From: Pseudomonas sp. Irchel s3h17
GTDB lineage: Bacteria > Pseudomonadota > Gammaproteobacteria > Pseudomonadales > Pseudomonadaceae
Reading direction: 5' to 3'
Length of the DNA stretch: 64,000 bases
Assembly: GCF_900187505.1 (NCBI RefSeq)
Contig: NZ_FYDL01000006.1
Coordinates: forward strand, 1-64,000
The notes under the pieces were generated by a model that was given only the letters and a program-made list of their open reading frames with translations, made no database searches and was not told the DNA's origin. A program made the translations under genes and the position numbers. This document shows positions 47,242 through 55,965 of this stretch, piece by piece (position 1 is the stretch's first letter; the number at the start of each line of letters is the position of its first letter).

Positions 47242-47642
47242 AACAACCTGAACAACCCGGCGCCGAGAAACAACTGGTCGATCCAGAACACCTGGTGCAA
47301 CAACACGATGATCCAGAACAGCGCCTGGAACGACACTTTGCGCGTCTTGTGCCGAAACACTTGCTGGGCAAGCAACGCACCTGGCCAGCCGCCCGCCAGT
47401 TCGACCGCATGCAGGACGTTCTCCGGGGTGCGCCAGCTATCGGCTCGCGCCTTGCGCTTGTCGCTCCAGTACAGGAAGAACGCCAGCAGGCTGGCGATGC
47501 CGTAGACCGCCAGCGGAATCAGCGAGACCCCGCGCAGCCACAGCAGGCTCGACCCCACGACCGGCAGTGCGCACAGCGCGAGGAAGACCAGCGCCTTGAG
47601 ACGCGGGTACTGGATCGCGCGTCCGATACGTGCCTCGGTCAC
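47238..47642 (-). CDS. DUF1294 family membrane protein
   Basis: A 134-residue membrane protein with three to four hydrophobic segments and the DUF1294 signature [20 protein letters not shown] followed by [20 protein letters not shown] and [10 protein letters not shown]. The family is widespread and uncharacterised. The start is a GTG at 47642 whose GTGA overlaps the uppP stop, so it is coupled to uppP. Longer open frames upstream are shadows of uppP. Confidence 0.87.
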   Translation of the reverse strand: MTEARIGRAIQYPRLKALVFLALCALPVVGSSLLWLRGVSLIPLAVYGIASLLAFFLYWSDKRKARADSWRTPENVLHAVELAGGWPGALLAQQVFRHKTRKVSFQALFWIIVLLHQVFWIDQLFLGAGLFRLF

Positions 47643-48469
47643 GGCTTGACCGCTGCCCAGTCGACCACGCCGAACTGCCAGGTGGCCAGGATCACCAGGC
47701 CGAACACAATCCGGTACCAGGCAAAGGCGGCGTAGCTGTGGCTGGCGATGAACTTGAGCAGGCCCTTGACCGCAATCATGGCGAAGATGAACGCAGTGAC
47801 GAAGCCAATCGCGAACACCGGCAAGTCGGCGGCCTGGAACAGATCTCGGTACTTGTAGCCGGAGTACACCGCCGCACCGACCATGGTCGGCATGGCCAGG
47901 AAGAACGAAAACTCGGTGGCGGTCTTGCGCGACAGGCCGAACAGCAGGCCGCCGATGATGGTCGAGCCGGAGCGCGAGGTTCCCGGAATCATCGCCAGGC
48001 ACTGGGCACAGCCAACCTTCAGCGCGTCCTTCCAGGTCATGTCATCGACGGACTCTGCGTGCACGGTATGTTCACGGCGCTCGGCCCACAACATGACGAT
48101 CCCGCCCACCACCAGTGCGGTGGCGACTGTGATCGGGTTGAACAGGTAATGGTGGATCAGGTCCGCGAAGATCACGCCCAGCACCACGGCGGGCAGGAAC
48201 GCGATCAGCAGGTTGACGGTGAACCGTTGCGCCGTGCGCTGGGTGGGCAAGCCGGTCACTACTTCGAGGATCTTGCCACGAAACTCCCAGACCACCGCGA
48301 GGATCGCACCGAGCTGGATAATGATATTGAACGCCTTCGCACGTTCACCACCGAAGTTGAGCACATCCGCGACAATGATCTGGTGCCCGGTACTGGAAAT
48401 CGGCAAAAACTCGGTGAGTCCTTCGATAACCCCAAGAATCAAGGCCTGTGCGGCGGTCCAAAGATCCAT
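47639..48469 (-). CDS. uppP: Undecaprenyl-diphosphatase UppP (BacA)
   Basis: A 276-residue polytopic membrane enzyme. The two catalytic motifs are present: [20 protein letters not shown] near the start and [20 protein letters not shown] in the middle. It removes a phosphate from undecaprenyl diphosphate to recycle the carrier for peptidoglycan and other envelope polymers, including the Ara4N carrier of the arn pathway. ATG 48469 follows GGGGG(A) and gives the normal family length; upstream in-frame ATGs do not fit. Confidence 0.95.
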   Translation of the reverse strand: MDLWTAAQALILGVIEGLTEFLPISSTGHQIIVADVLNFGGERAKAFNIIIQLGAILAVVWEFRGKILEVVTGLPTQRTAQRFTVNLLIAFLPAVVLGVIFADLIHHYLFNPITVATALVVGGIVMLWAERREHTVHAESVDDMTWKDALKVGCAQCLAMIPGTSRSGSTIIGGLLFGLSRKTATEFSFFLAMPTMVGAAVYSGYKYRDLFQAADLPVFAIGFVTAFIFAMIAVKGLLKFIASHSYAAFAWYRIVFGLVILATWQFGVVDWAAVKP

Positions 48470-48763
48470 CAATCCCCCATGAAGCGATGCCTCAAGGCAT
48501 GCCCCGTCAATAGTTTTCAGGTATTCGCTGTGCTCAGCATTGCGCAAGCGCGAGGCCCATGGGATCGAGCCCGCCCCGTAGAAATCCGCTGAAAAATCAA
48601 CCTGGATTCAGGTTTCCCCGCGCGAGGCCGAAATCCTATCAGACATGCCCGATTAGCGCTGCGCCGTTATTGGACTTCAGTCGCATTGGCGCCCGTGCCA
48701 ATGCATGCCTGAATGCGTTCGGTGAGTGATGACAAGAACAACAAGAACCTGGAGTGACACGGT

Positions 48764-50398
48764 ATGAATAGCTTGCGCGGTATGTCGATCAGCCGGCGTT
48801 TGTGGCTCATCCTGGTGGTGGCGGTGCTGATGCTGCTGACCCTGGGTGTGCTGATGCTCAAGCAGATTCACGATGACCTGTATCAGGCCAAGGCCCAGAA
48901 GACTCAGCACGTGGTCCAGGCCGCCAGCGGGATCCTCGGCTACTACCATGAGCTGGAAAAAGCCGGCACCCTCTCCCGCGACGCGGCACAGAAACAAGCG
49001 CTCAGCGTGGTACGTGGCTTGCGCTACGACCAGAACGACTACTTCTGGATCAATGACCTGACTCCGGTCATGGTCATGCACCCGACCAACCCGAAGCTTG
49101 ATGGCCAGAACCTCTCCGCGGTCAAGGACCCGGACGGTTTCGCGCTGTTCAACGAGATGGTGACCATCGCCAGGGCCAAGGGCGCCGGCATGGTCGACTA
49201 CCGCTGGCCCAAGCCCGGCGCCAGCACCCCGGTGCAAAAAACTTCCTACGTCAAACTGTTCGAGCCCTGGGGCTGGGTCATTGGCTCCGGCGTGTACATC
49301 GACGACATGCAGGTCGAGTTCCGCAGCCAGGTCTGGGAGGCATCGCTGGTGGGCCTGAGCATCGCGGTGCTGATGACCCTGCTAGTGATGCTGATTTCCC
49401 GCAGCATCGTTCGCCCACTGCGTGAAACGGTGGATGCCATGGCCAATATTGCCAGCGGCGAAAGCGACCTGACGCGCAGCCTCGATACCCATGGCCGGGA
49501 TGAAGTCACGGAACTGGCACGGCACTTCAACGCCTTCACCGCCAAGTTGCGCTTGGTGATCAGCCAACTGCAAACCTCTGCCAGCGCCCTGGGCCAGGCC
49601 TCCAGCGACCTGGGCGACAATGCCGCGCAAGCCCAGGCTCGCAGCCAGCAACAGTCACAACAAATGGAACTGGTGGCGACAGCGGTCAACCAAGTGACCT
49701 ACGGTGTGCAGGACGTGGCCAGGAATGCCGAACACGCGGCCAGCGAAATGCGTGACGCCCAAGCCCAGGCCCAACAGGGCCAAGTCAACATCGATGGCAG
49801 CCTGCAGCAGATCGATCAGCTGTCGGGCACCATCGATCAAGCGGTCGACGTGATTCGTACCCTGGCCACCGAGAGCACGCAGATCGGCAGCGTGCTGGAG
49901 GTAATCCGCTCGATTGCCGAACAGACCAACCTGCTGGCGCTCAATGCCGCCATTGAAGCCGCCCGCGCCGGAGAGCAGGGTCGCGGGTTTGCCGTGGTCG
50001 CGGATGAAGTGCGCCTGCTGGCGCAACGTACGCAAAAATCCACGGCGGAAATTCAAGCGATGACCGAGCGCTTGCAGAATCACTCGGACGCTGCGGTCAA
50101 GGTGATCGGCGACAGCAGTCGCGCCTCCCGGCTGACCATCGAGCAGGCAGGCCTGGCCGGGCAAAGCCTGAACGCCATTGGCCAGGCGCTGCGCAACCTC
50201 AACGGCCTGAACGCCTCGATCGCCAGTGCGACCCTGCAACAGGCCCATGTGGTCGAGGACATCAACCAGAACGTCACCCAGGCGGCCGGGTTGTCCCACA
50301 GCACCGCGTTGGCCGCTGAACAGTCGAGTGTCGCGAGCGTGCATTTGAAAGGACTCAGCGAACAGTTGAACGGCCTGCTCAGGCAGTTCCGGGTCTAG
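48764..50398 (+). CDS. Methyl-accepting chemotaxis protein with sCache_2 sensor
   Basis: A 544-residue chemoreceptor. TM1 is about residues 13-32; the periplasmic part (about 35-185) is a single-Cache domain ([38 protein letters not shown]); TM2 is about 190-210; a HAMP segment follows ([20 protein letters not shown]), then the signalling domain with the conserved hairpin tip [20 protein letters not shown]. sCache_2 receptors often sense small organic acids. No methylation pentapeptide for CheR is visible at the C-terminus. Confidence 0.93.
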   Translation: MNSLRGMSISRRLWLILVVAVLMLLTLGVLMLKQIHDDLYQAKAQKTQHVVQAASGILGYYHELEKAGTLSRDAAQKQALSVVRGLRYDQNDYFWINDLTPVMVMHPTNPKLDGQNLSAVKDPDGFALFNEMVTIARAKGAGMVDYRWPKPGASTPVQKTSYVKLFEPWGWVIGSGVYIDDMQVEFRSQVWEASLVGLSIAVLMTLLVMLISRSIVRPLRETVDAMANIASGESDLTRSLDTHGRDEVTELARHFNAFTAKLRLVISQLQTSASALGQASSDLGDNAAQAQARSQQQSQQMELVATAVNQVTYGVQDVARNAEHAASEMRDAQAQAQQGQVNIDGSLQQIDQLSGTIDQAVDVIRTLATESTQIGSVLEVIRSIAEQTNLLALNAAIEAARAGEQGRGFAVVADEVRLLAQRTQKSTAEIQAMTERLQNHSDAAVKVIGDSSRASRLTIEQAGLAGQSLNAIGQALRNLNGLNASIASATLQQAHVVEDINQNVTQAAGLSHSTALAAEQSSVASVHLKGLSEQLNGLLRQFRV

Positions 50399-50406
50399 GC
50401 AACCTC

Positions 50407-50462
50407 TGTGGCGAGGGGGGAAACTGCTTTGCAGTCCAACGGTGGCAAGCCCCCTCGCCACA
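50407..50462. repeat. REP-type hairpin after the chemoreceptor gene
   Basis: Thirteen-base perfect arms, TGTGGCGAGGGGG at 50407-50419 and its complement at 50450-50462, enclose a 30-nt loop with a small inner stem ACTGC/GCAGT. This is the P. fluorescens-type REP palindrome and lies nine bases after the stop; it may also act as an RNA 3'-end structure. Confidence 0.85.
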
Positions 50463-50516
50463 TTTCCCGGCTGCTGTACAATCAGCGCCCTCTTCGACTT
50501 CCCCCAAGGAACCGCC

Positions 50517-51080
50517 ATGTCCGGGCTTGAACTGTTTGCCGCCGCGCTCGGCGTGATTGCCGTCTGGCTGACGGTCAAACAGAACCCCTGGTGCTGGCCG
50601 ATCGGCCTGGTCATGGTGCTGCTCTACAGCTGGATCTTTTTCGAAGTCAAACTCTACTCGGACATGCTCCTGCAAGTGATCTATGCCGGTTTGCAGCTGT
50701 ATGGCTGGTGGCAGTGGACCCGGGGCGGCGACACGCACCATGGCCGACAGGTCACCCGCCTGGGCAACGCCACCCTGGCACGCGACCTGGCCATAGGCGC
50801 GGCCGGTAGTTTGCTGCTGGGTGCCGCGATGGCCCATTTGACCGACGCCGCCCAGCCCTGGCTGGATGCCGCCTTGACCGGCTTCAGTCTGGTGGCCCAG
50901 TTGTGGATGGCGCAAAAACGCCTGCAATGCTGGCCGCTGTGGATTGCCGTGGATGTGATCTTTGTCGGGCTGTTCCTGTACAAGGGGCTGTACCTGACTG
51001 CCGCCCTCTACGCCCTGTTCACCCTGCTGGCCATTCAAGGCTGGCGCACATGGCGCAGCGATCCGCTGCTGTGCCCATGA
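50517..51080 (+). CDS. pnuC: Nicotinamide riboside transporter PnuC
   Basis: A 187-residue membrane protein with about seven hydrophobic segments. PnuC motifs are visible: WLTVKQNPWCWPIGLVMVLL, YSWIFFEVKLYSDMLLQVIY and YGWWQWTRGG, and later WMAQKRLQCWPLWIAVD. It imports nicotinamide riboside. ATG 50517 has AAGGA six bases upstream. The overlapping kinase gene downstream traps the imported substrate. Confidence 0.93.
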   Translation: MSGLELFAAALGVIAVWLTVKQNPWCWPIGLVMVLLYSWIFFEVKLYSDMLLQVIYAGLQLYGWWQWTRGGDTHHGRQVTRLGNATLARDLAIGAAGSLLLGAAMAHLTDAAQPWLDAALTGFSLVAQLWMAQKRLQCWPLWIAVDVIFVGLFLYKGLYLTAALYALFTLLAIQGWRTWRSDPLLCP

Positions 51081-51601
51081 AGGTGTTGGTGCTGGCAGGG
51101 CCGGAATCCAGCGGCAAAAGCTGGCTTTCGGGCGAAATTCACGCCCATTTTGGCGGCATCCTGGTCGGTGAGTACGTTCGGCATTTCATCGAATGTGAAG
51201 CCCGCGAAACCTGCTACGATGATATTACATCCATAGCACATGGCCAGCTGGCATGGGAAGATGAAGCCCGCGCCGAAAAGCCATCACTGTTGATTCTCGA
51301 CACGCACCTGTTGAGCAATATCCTTTGGAGTCGCACGTTGTTTGGCGCGTGCCCGACGTGGATCGAGCAAGCATTACTGGCACGGCACTACGACCTGCAT
51401 TTACTGCTGAGCCCTGAAACCGTGGCCTGGCATGACGACGGGCAGCGTTGCCAACCGCAACTGGCGGAACGCCAGGCGTTTTTCCAGGCCAGCCGCCAAT
51501 GGCTTGACCTGCACCGCCAGCCTTGCCAGGTACTGCAAGGTGATTGGAAACAGCGCAAGGACGCGGCATTCGAGGCTGCGACGCGTTTGCTCAAGGCCTG
51601 A
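51077..51601 (+). CDS. Nicotinamide riboside kinase-like ATPase (NadR C-terminal type)
   Basis: A 174-residue P-loop protein: Walker A GPESSGKS at residues 8-15, VGEYVRHFIE, LLILDTHLLSNILWSRTLFG and DLHLLLSPETVAWHDDGQR, the order seen in the kinase domain of NadR. It phosphorylates nicotinamide riboside to NMN, feeding NAD synthesis. It overlaps pnuC by four bases (ATGA) so both are made together. No repressor HTH domain is attached, unlike enteric NadR. Confidence 0.9.
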   Translation: MKVLVLAGPESSGKSWLSGEIHAHFGGILVGEYVRHFIECEARETCYDDITSIAHGQLAWEDEARAEKPSLLILDTHLLSNILWSRTLFGACPTWIEQALLARHYDLHLLLSPETVAWHDDGQRCQPQLAERQAFFQASRQWLDLHRQPCQVLQGDWKQRKDAAFEAATRLLKA

Positions 51602-51932
51602 CAGGGTTCCCCGCCCTGCCGAAAATGTCCATTCCTGAAACACCCTCCCTGGCGCAAACCCGCGAGCTAAAGCGGCGCGCGCACTCCGGCAAAAAATGTC
51701 AAGCCACTGATACAACCTGCCTTTCGCGCCCTTGGCGAGCAATGCCGCCAGCATGGACGGCGCTTTTTTGGCGTGGTTATGTCTCAGTGGCGTTACAAAT
51801 TTTTTTGACCACCGCGACAATAAAAACCAACCAACTGTTTTTAAACGGAAAACAAAAACCGGCACAGCTTCTGCTCCCTTCCTCGCAACGCTGATAAGGG
51901 CCAGCGTTCCACTTACAGAAGGAATTGCCGCC
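51602..51932 (+). promoter_or_regulatory. fapA: Upstream region of the fap operon with a sigma-54 promoter candidate
   Basis: At 51860-51875 the sequence CGGCAC-AGCTT-CTGCT matches the sigma-54 consensus TGGCAC-N5-TTGCA, with the invariant GG (51861-51862) and GC (51873-51874) exactly ten bases apart. The predicted start of transcription is near 51886, giving a leader of about 47 bases to the GTG of fapA. The region upstream (51780-51860) is A/T-rich and could bind an activator. No coding frame upstream of 51933 is credible, although the fapA frame stays open back to 51732. Confidence 0.6.
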
Positions 51933-52370
51933 GTGGGGAAATTTGCTAAAAACATCCATCGCCTCCTGCTGATCGGATGCGCACTGGGCTCAAGTGTTGG
52001 CCTGCCGGTACACGCTGACAACGGCATCATTGTTATCACCCGTGACGTCCAACCGCGCAACGCAGTGCGTCCGCCGATGATTCCCGACCCCGACCCCACG
52101 ACCGCCAATGCCAACCCGTCCAAACAGATCCTCAGGCAAACGAACGAGTTGAGCGACGGCGACTTTGCCAGCGTCGCCAGTGGTGCAGGCATCTCCCGCC
52201 TGGTCACTCAAGGCAGCAACAACCTGGGCGGTAATATCACCAACCAGCCCCAGCTTTCCAACCTCCCCGCTGGACGTTCGGGAAACTCGGGCAACGGCAT
52301 TGCCAACATGGTCAATTCAAACGTCCAGCAAGGCCTGGGTGCCCTGAAAATCTTGACGGGAGACCGTTAA
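51933..52370 (+). CDS. fapA: Fap amyloid operon protein FapA
   Basis: A 145-residue exported protein. The start is a GTG at 51933, eight bases after AAGGA; the signal peptide is KFAKNIHRLLLIGCALGSSVGL...HA-D. The mature part ends with ISRLVTQGSNNLGGNITNQP and GLGALKILTGDR, the FapA pattern. In other pseudomonads FapA is a periplasmic chaperone-like factor that affects amyloid composition. The fapB start follows its stop by one base. Confidence 0.87.
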   Translation: MGKFAKNIHRLLLIGCALGSSVGLPVHADNGIIVITRDVQPRNAVRPPMIPDPDPTTANANPSKQILRQTNELSDGDFASVASGAGISRLVTQGSNNLGGNITNQPQLSNLPAGRSGNSGNGIANMVNSNVQQGLGALKILTGDR

Positions 52371-52371
52371 G

Positions 52372-52944
52372 ATGAATCGCACGCTGCTGATTATCGCCAT
52401 GTTTTGCAGTGCATCGACCTTTGCTCAACCTCCCGTCATCAATAACGCCGACATCGACGGTTCGGGCATGCAGTACCAGGGCAATCTCTCGGTCAACCAG
52501 GCGGCCGGCGATCAACAGCAACAGGCCAACGCCCGGGCCATCGCCATTGGCCACACAGCCAGTGCTACCACACAGATTCGCCAACGGCTGCGTACGCGGG
52601 TCGATCCCAGGATCGATGCTCGATCCAGCATTCAAGGCGACTCCTTCAGCCACGGTAACGGCGTACTGGGCGTCAACCAGAGCGCGGGTGCCAGCAACCA
52701 GCAAGCCAATGCCCTGCGGATAAGCATCAGTACACAGCCGCAAAGTATCGACGACAGCGTCCTCATGCAACAGAACGTGGCGCTGATCACCAACTCCGAT
52801 CCAACTGACTCTGCACCAGGCTATCGCCAGGTCGCTACCAGCGATCAGGCCTTCACCGGTAGCCGTGGGGTGATCCAGTTGAATCAGAGCGCCGGGGTGG
52901 GAAACCGAACGGCCAACACTCTGAGCGTACGGGTCAGGGATTGA
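52372..52944 (+). CDS. fapB: Minor functional amyloid subunit FapB
   Basis: A 190-residue exported protein with signal peptide NRTLLIIAMFCSASTFA-Q. Three imperfect amyloid repeats can be aligned: YQGNLSVNQAAGDQQQQANA (about residues 28-47), GVLGVNQSAGASNQQANALR (about 98-118) and GVIQLNQSAGVGNRTANTL (about 166-185), joined by short linkers. FapB is thought to nucleate fibres of FapC. Starts one base after fapA. Confidence 0.92.
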   Translation: MNRTLLIIAMFCSASTFAQPPVINNADIDGSGMQYQGNLSVNQAAGDQQQQANARAIAIGHTASATTQIRQRLRTRVDPRIDARSSIQGDSFSHGNGVLGVNQSAGASNQQANALRISISTQPQSIDDSVLMQQNVALITNSDPTDSAPGYRQVATSDQAFTGSRGVIQLNQSAGVGNRTANTLSVRVRD

Positions 52945-52996
52945 CCCAAACAGGTAGGAACAACACTTAACCTAAAATAAAGTACGGAGAATCACC

Positions 52997-54403
52997 ATGA
53001 AACCTTCGATGGCACTCAAGCCTCTGGTTTTCGCAATTGCTGCGGTCATGGCTGTTGCTGTACAAGCTGGGCAAAACGAACCGCGTGGCAATGGTCACCA
53101 TAATGGCCATCATAACGGCGGCCACCACACTCCTCCTCCAACCAAGATCCCTGTCTACGCGACTGCAGATGCAAACGATCGGCAGCGCAGTACCGGCAAC
53201 CGCATCCTCAACGAAGGGACTGAGAACGAAGCCGAAATGAGCAGCTCTGCCACAGGCACCAGCGGCAACGTCGGCGTCAACGTGGCTGCAGGCGCCGGCA
53301 ACCAACAAGACAACGCGGCCGCCATCGCGAACGCTGCCTCCGACTCCAGTCTCGATAACAGCTTCGTGTTCGGCACTGCCACTGCCACCGCTGACGTCAG
53401 GCAGTACAGCAACAATAACAGGGTCGACAACTACGGCAGCACAAACTCTGCCGTGATGGGCGGATCGGGCAATAGCGGCAGCGGCAATATGGGTATCAAC
53501 ATTGCTGGCGGCGACCTTAACCAACAGAAAAACACCATGGCAATTGCCAATACCAATGCCCCACTCGGCAACGCAACAGCCACCGCCTCTGCCGATCAGC
53601 ACGGTCCAGGCCTGACCGTGAACAACAATGCTGACCGGACCTACCGCGTAGATACGCTGACGGTTACCAAAACGGCCAGCGGTAGTTCCTCTTACAGCAA
53701 GGAATCCGACTTGAGCGTTGATAAGAGCGCTTCTTCGAACTGGGCTGCGAGCGGCGCCAACAGCTTTAATGTGAGCGGCTCCAAGAGCTCAGAGGCCAGC
53801 GGCTCCAAGAGCTTTGATGCCAGCGGGTCCAAGAGCTACGATGCCAGCGGGTCCAAGAGCTTTGATGCCAGCGGGTCCAAGAGCGCTTCTTTGAGCGCTT
53901 CTCTGGAAGCGGCTCTGGATGCTTCCAAGACCGTTTCTTGGGATCATGGCCGTCACGAGGGCAGCAGCAGTAAGTCTGTCGAAGCCTCGCTGAGTGCATC
54001 GCTCGACGTATCGGTCGATAAATCGTTCGATAAATCGTTTGACTCCTCGTACGATAAATCGTCTGCCTCCTCGTACGATAAGTCGTCTGCCTCCTCGTTC
54101 GAAAAATCGTCTGCCTCCGCGTTCGAAAAATCGCTTGATTCCTCGTACGATAAATCAGGCAGTAATTCGTCCGATTCTTCATACGATAAATCGAAAAGTT
54201 ACAGTGAGAGCAGCGCTTACGATTTGAGCAACACTTATTCCTTCCAAGTGCTGACTCCAACTGGCTGGGCAAACCCTGTGACCAACACTGCAACCCTGAG
54301 CGGTTCGGTGAATGGCGGCAGTGGCAACCTGGGCGTCAACGTGGCTGCTGGTGTGGGTAACCAACAAAGCAACTCGCTGGCCATTTCCAACAACTCGTTC
54401 TAA
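52997..54403 (+). CDS. fapC: Major functional amyloid subunit FapC
   Basis: A 468-residue exported protein (signal peptide KPSMALKPLVFAIAAVMAVA...). Three amyloid repeats share the pattern GNxGxNxAxGxxNQQxNxxAIxN: R1 about residues 89-112, R2 about 162-185, R3 about 442-466. The linker between R2 and R3 is about 255 residues and is almost all serine, lysine, aspartate and alanine, in two arrays of 8-residue units. The protein has no cysteine. It is secreted through FapF and forms biofilm amyloid fibres. AGGAG-type site (CGGAG) lies before ATG 52997. Confidence 0.94.
   Translation: MKPSMALKPLVFAIAAVMAVAVQAGQNEPRGNGHHNGHHNGGHHTPPPTKIPVYATADANDRQRSTGNRILNEGTENEAEMSSSATGTSGNVGVNVAAGAGNQQDNAAAIANAASDSSLDNSFVFGTATATADVRQYSNNNRVDNYGSTNSAVMGGSGNSGSGNMGINIAGGDLNQQKNTMAIANTNAPLGNATATASADQHGPGLTVNNNADRTYRVDTLTVTKTASGSSSYSKESDLSVDKSASSNWAASGANSFNVSGSKSSEASGSKSFDASGSKSYDASGSKSFDASGSKSASLSASLEAALDASKTVSWDHGRHEGSSSKSVEASLSASLDVSVDKSFDKSFDSSYDKSSASSYDKSSASSFEKSSASAFEKSLDSSYDKSGSNSSDSSYDKSKSYSESSAYDLSNTYSFQVLTPTGWANPVTNTATLSGSVNGGSGNLGVNVAAGVGNQQSNSLAISNNSF
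53774..53887 (+). repeat. First 24-bp coding repeat array in fapC
   Basis: Four complete 24-bp units and a partial fifth encode SGSKS(S/F/Y)(E/D)A. Units start at 53774, 53798, 53822, 53846 and 53870 and use mainly AGC and TCC serine codons. The near-identical DNA suggests recent expansion. Confidence 0.9.
54047..54160 (+). repeat. Second 24-bp coding repeat array in fapC
   Basis: About four and a half 24-bp units encode (S/A)(Y/F)(D/E)KS(S/L)(A/D)S. Units begin at 54047, 54071, 54095, 54119 and 54143 and use almost only TCG/TCT/TCC for serine, unlike the first array. Confidence 0.88.
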
Positions 54404-54414
54404 TGGCTGTCCCT

Positions 54415-54440
54415 GGAGGCCCCCTTTTGGGGGCCTTCTT
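54415..54440 (+). terminator. Hairpin between fapC and fapD
   Basis: AGGCCCCC-TTTT-GGGGGCCT forms a perfect 8-bp G/C stem (54417-54424 with 54429-54436, approximate) directly after the fapC stop, followed by TCTT. It sits 30 bases before fapD and may attenuate read-through, so that FapC is made in excess of FapDEF. Confidence 0.65.
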
Positions 54441-54465
54441 CAACACAACCAGAAGGCGTCCCACC

Positions 54466-55146
54466 ATGCGCATTATCGCCTTGGTATTTTTGCTTTGCGT
54501 GGCCAGTGTGATCGAGGCTGCACAAATGCCGCTTTCCGTCTTGCCGGGCGGCGCGGTGGTGTATAAGCCGATCCAGAGCATACGTGAGCGTAAATTTTCC
54601 GACCTGGTGCAACAGAAAACCGACTTCAGTTGCGGCGCAGCTGCGCTGGCGACCATCTTGCGCCAGGCCTATTGGCTGGACGTGAATGAAGAACAGATCA
54701 TCGAAGGCATGCTGGCACACTCCGACCAGGATCTGGTCCGCGTCCAGGGCTTCTCCATGCTCGACATGAAGCGTTACGTGGAAAGTATCGGCATGCGGGC
54801 CCGTGGCTACCGGGTAGCGCCGGAAACGTTGAGCGAAATCAGAATTCCGGTGGTGGTACTCATGGATATCCGTGGCTACAAACATTTTGTAGTCATGCAA
54901 AGAGTCCATAAGGGCTGGGTATATATCGGAGATCCGGTACTCGGTCATAAACGTTACAAAGTCGACGACTTTGTCAAAGGCTGGAACGGCATCATCTTTG
55001 CCGTCATCGGCCAAGGTTACGACAAGACCAATGCGTTGCTCGACCCACCCATGCCACTGACCGCCAGGAACCGCATCAACACCTTCACCCCGGTGCAAGA
55101 AGCAGAGTTGATGGATTTCGGATTCATTCAAAGCGACTTCTTCTAA
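54466..55146 (+). CDS. fapD: Fap operon C39-type cysteine protease-like protein FapD
   Basis: A 226-residue exported protein (signal peptide RIIALVFLLCVASVIEA-A). It shows a papain-like C39 peptidase pattern: QKTDFSCGAAALATIL with Cys56, GYKHFVVM with His140 and YIGDPVLG with Asp156. FapD is proposed to act in secretion of Fap subunits as a periplasmic protease or processing factor. ATG 54466 opens the signal peptide. Ends in FGFIQSDFF. Confidence 0.9.
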   Translation: MRIIALVFLLCVASVIEAAQMPLSVLPGGAVVYKPIQSIRERKFSDLVQQKTDFSCGAAALATILRQAYWLDVNEEQIIEGMLAHSDQDLVRVQGFSMLDMKRYVESIGMRARGYRVAPETLSEIRIPVVVLMDIRGYKHFVVMQRVHKGWVYIGDPVLGHKRYKVDDFVKGWNGIIFAVIGQGYDKTNALLDPPMPLTARNRINTFTPVQEAELMDFGFIQSDFF

Positions 55147-55178
55147 TGACAAGGAGCACGACGCTCCGGGAGCATCCA

Positions 55179-55919
55179 ATGAAGACTCCAATCTGGCTAG
55201 CCGTGGTTTGCCTGGCCGCCAGCCTGCCGACCCAGGCACAGACGTTCAAACCCATTGAACTGAACGATCAGGAATTGGCGACCCTGCGAGGCCGCTATGT
55301 CATGCCGGGACGGATCATCAGTTTCGGCATTGTGATGACCAGCACTTGGCAAAATGCCAGCGGTGAAGTGATCGGGGCAACTTCCTCGATGCAAATCCAA
55401 CAATCGACCCTCACGCCACAGTTCTATGTGTCGATGATCGACGAAAAAGGTAATGGCTCAGCAAGTTCGCAAGGCACCGGTACCGTCATTGGCGGCAGCG
55501 GCCTCAACAGCACAGAAGGCGTCACGCAAGTCGTGCGTGCTGCCGGCGACAAGAACACGGCCTACAACAACGTTGATATCAACGTCACAAAAGCTAGCCA
55601 AGCGCCAGCAACGCAACAACAGGGCCAGGCACTGGCCCCAGGCTCGACGTTGGTCAACGCCAATGGCGCGGGCTCGCTGAGCGTTTCCTCGACCGGTACG
55701 GGTGTGCAACTCAACATCGTGGCCAACAACAACCAGGGCAGTACCCAACAACGCCTGGCCCAGGGTGGGCTGATGCAGAACACGACGTTGCTCGGCAATA
55801 GCAACCGGGTCAGCAACCTCACGTCCCTCAATGTCGTGCTGCGTGACAACGTACCGACAGCCGGGTCGCTGAACGGTAACCTGGACCAGCTCAAAGGTCT
55901 TCGCACTCTCGGATTCTGA
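55179..55919 (+). CDS. fapE: Fap operon protein FapE
   Basis: A 246-residue exported protein with signal peptide KTPIWLAVVCLAASLPTQA-Q. The mature region has ELNDQELATLRGRYVMPGRI and a run of beta-rich Asn/Gln/Thr/Ser-containing segments (QLNIVANNNQGSTQQRL, LGNSNRVSNLTSLNVVLRD). FapE is a minor extracellular component found with fibres. ATG 55179 is chosen for the signal peptide; an in-frame ATG at 55146 overlaps the fapD stop. Confidence 0.9.
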   Translation: MKTPIWLAVVCLAASLPTQAQTFKPIELNDQELATLRGRYVMPGRIISFGIVMTSTWQNASGEVIGATSSMQIQQSTLTPQFYVSMIDEKGNGSASSQGTGTVIGGSGLNSTEGVTQVVRAAGDKNTAYNNVDINVTKASQAPATQQQGQALAPGSTLVNANGAGSLSVSSTGTGVQLNIVANNNQGSTQQRLAQGGLMQNTTLLGNSNRVSNLTSLNVVLRDNVPTAGSLNGNLDQLKGLRTLGF

Positions 55920-55965
55920 TCTACGCTCAGTCTCATCCGAAGTAGTCAGCAGGGACGGATAACCC

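Noticed and set aside
53766..54293. A minus-strand frame rich in Arg, Thr and Tyr opposite the fapC repeats
   Set aside because: It arises only from the reverse complement of the repeated serine/lysine codons.
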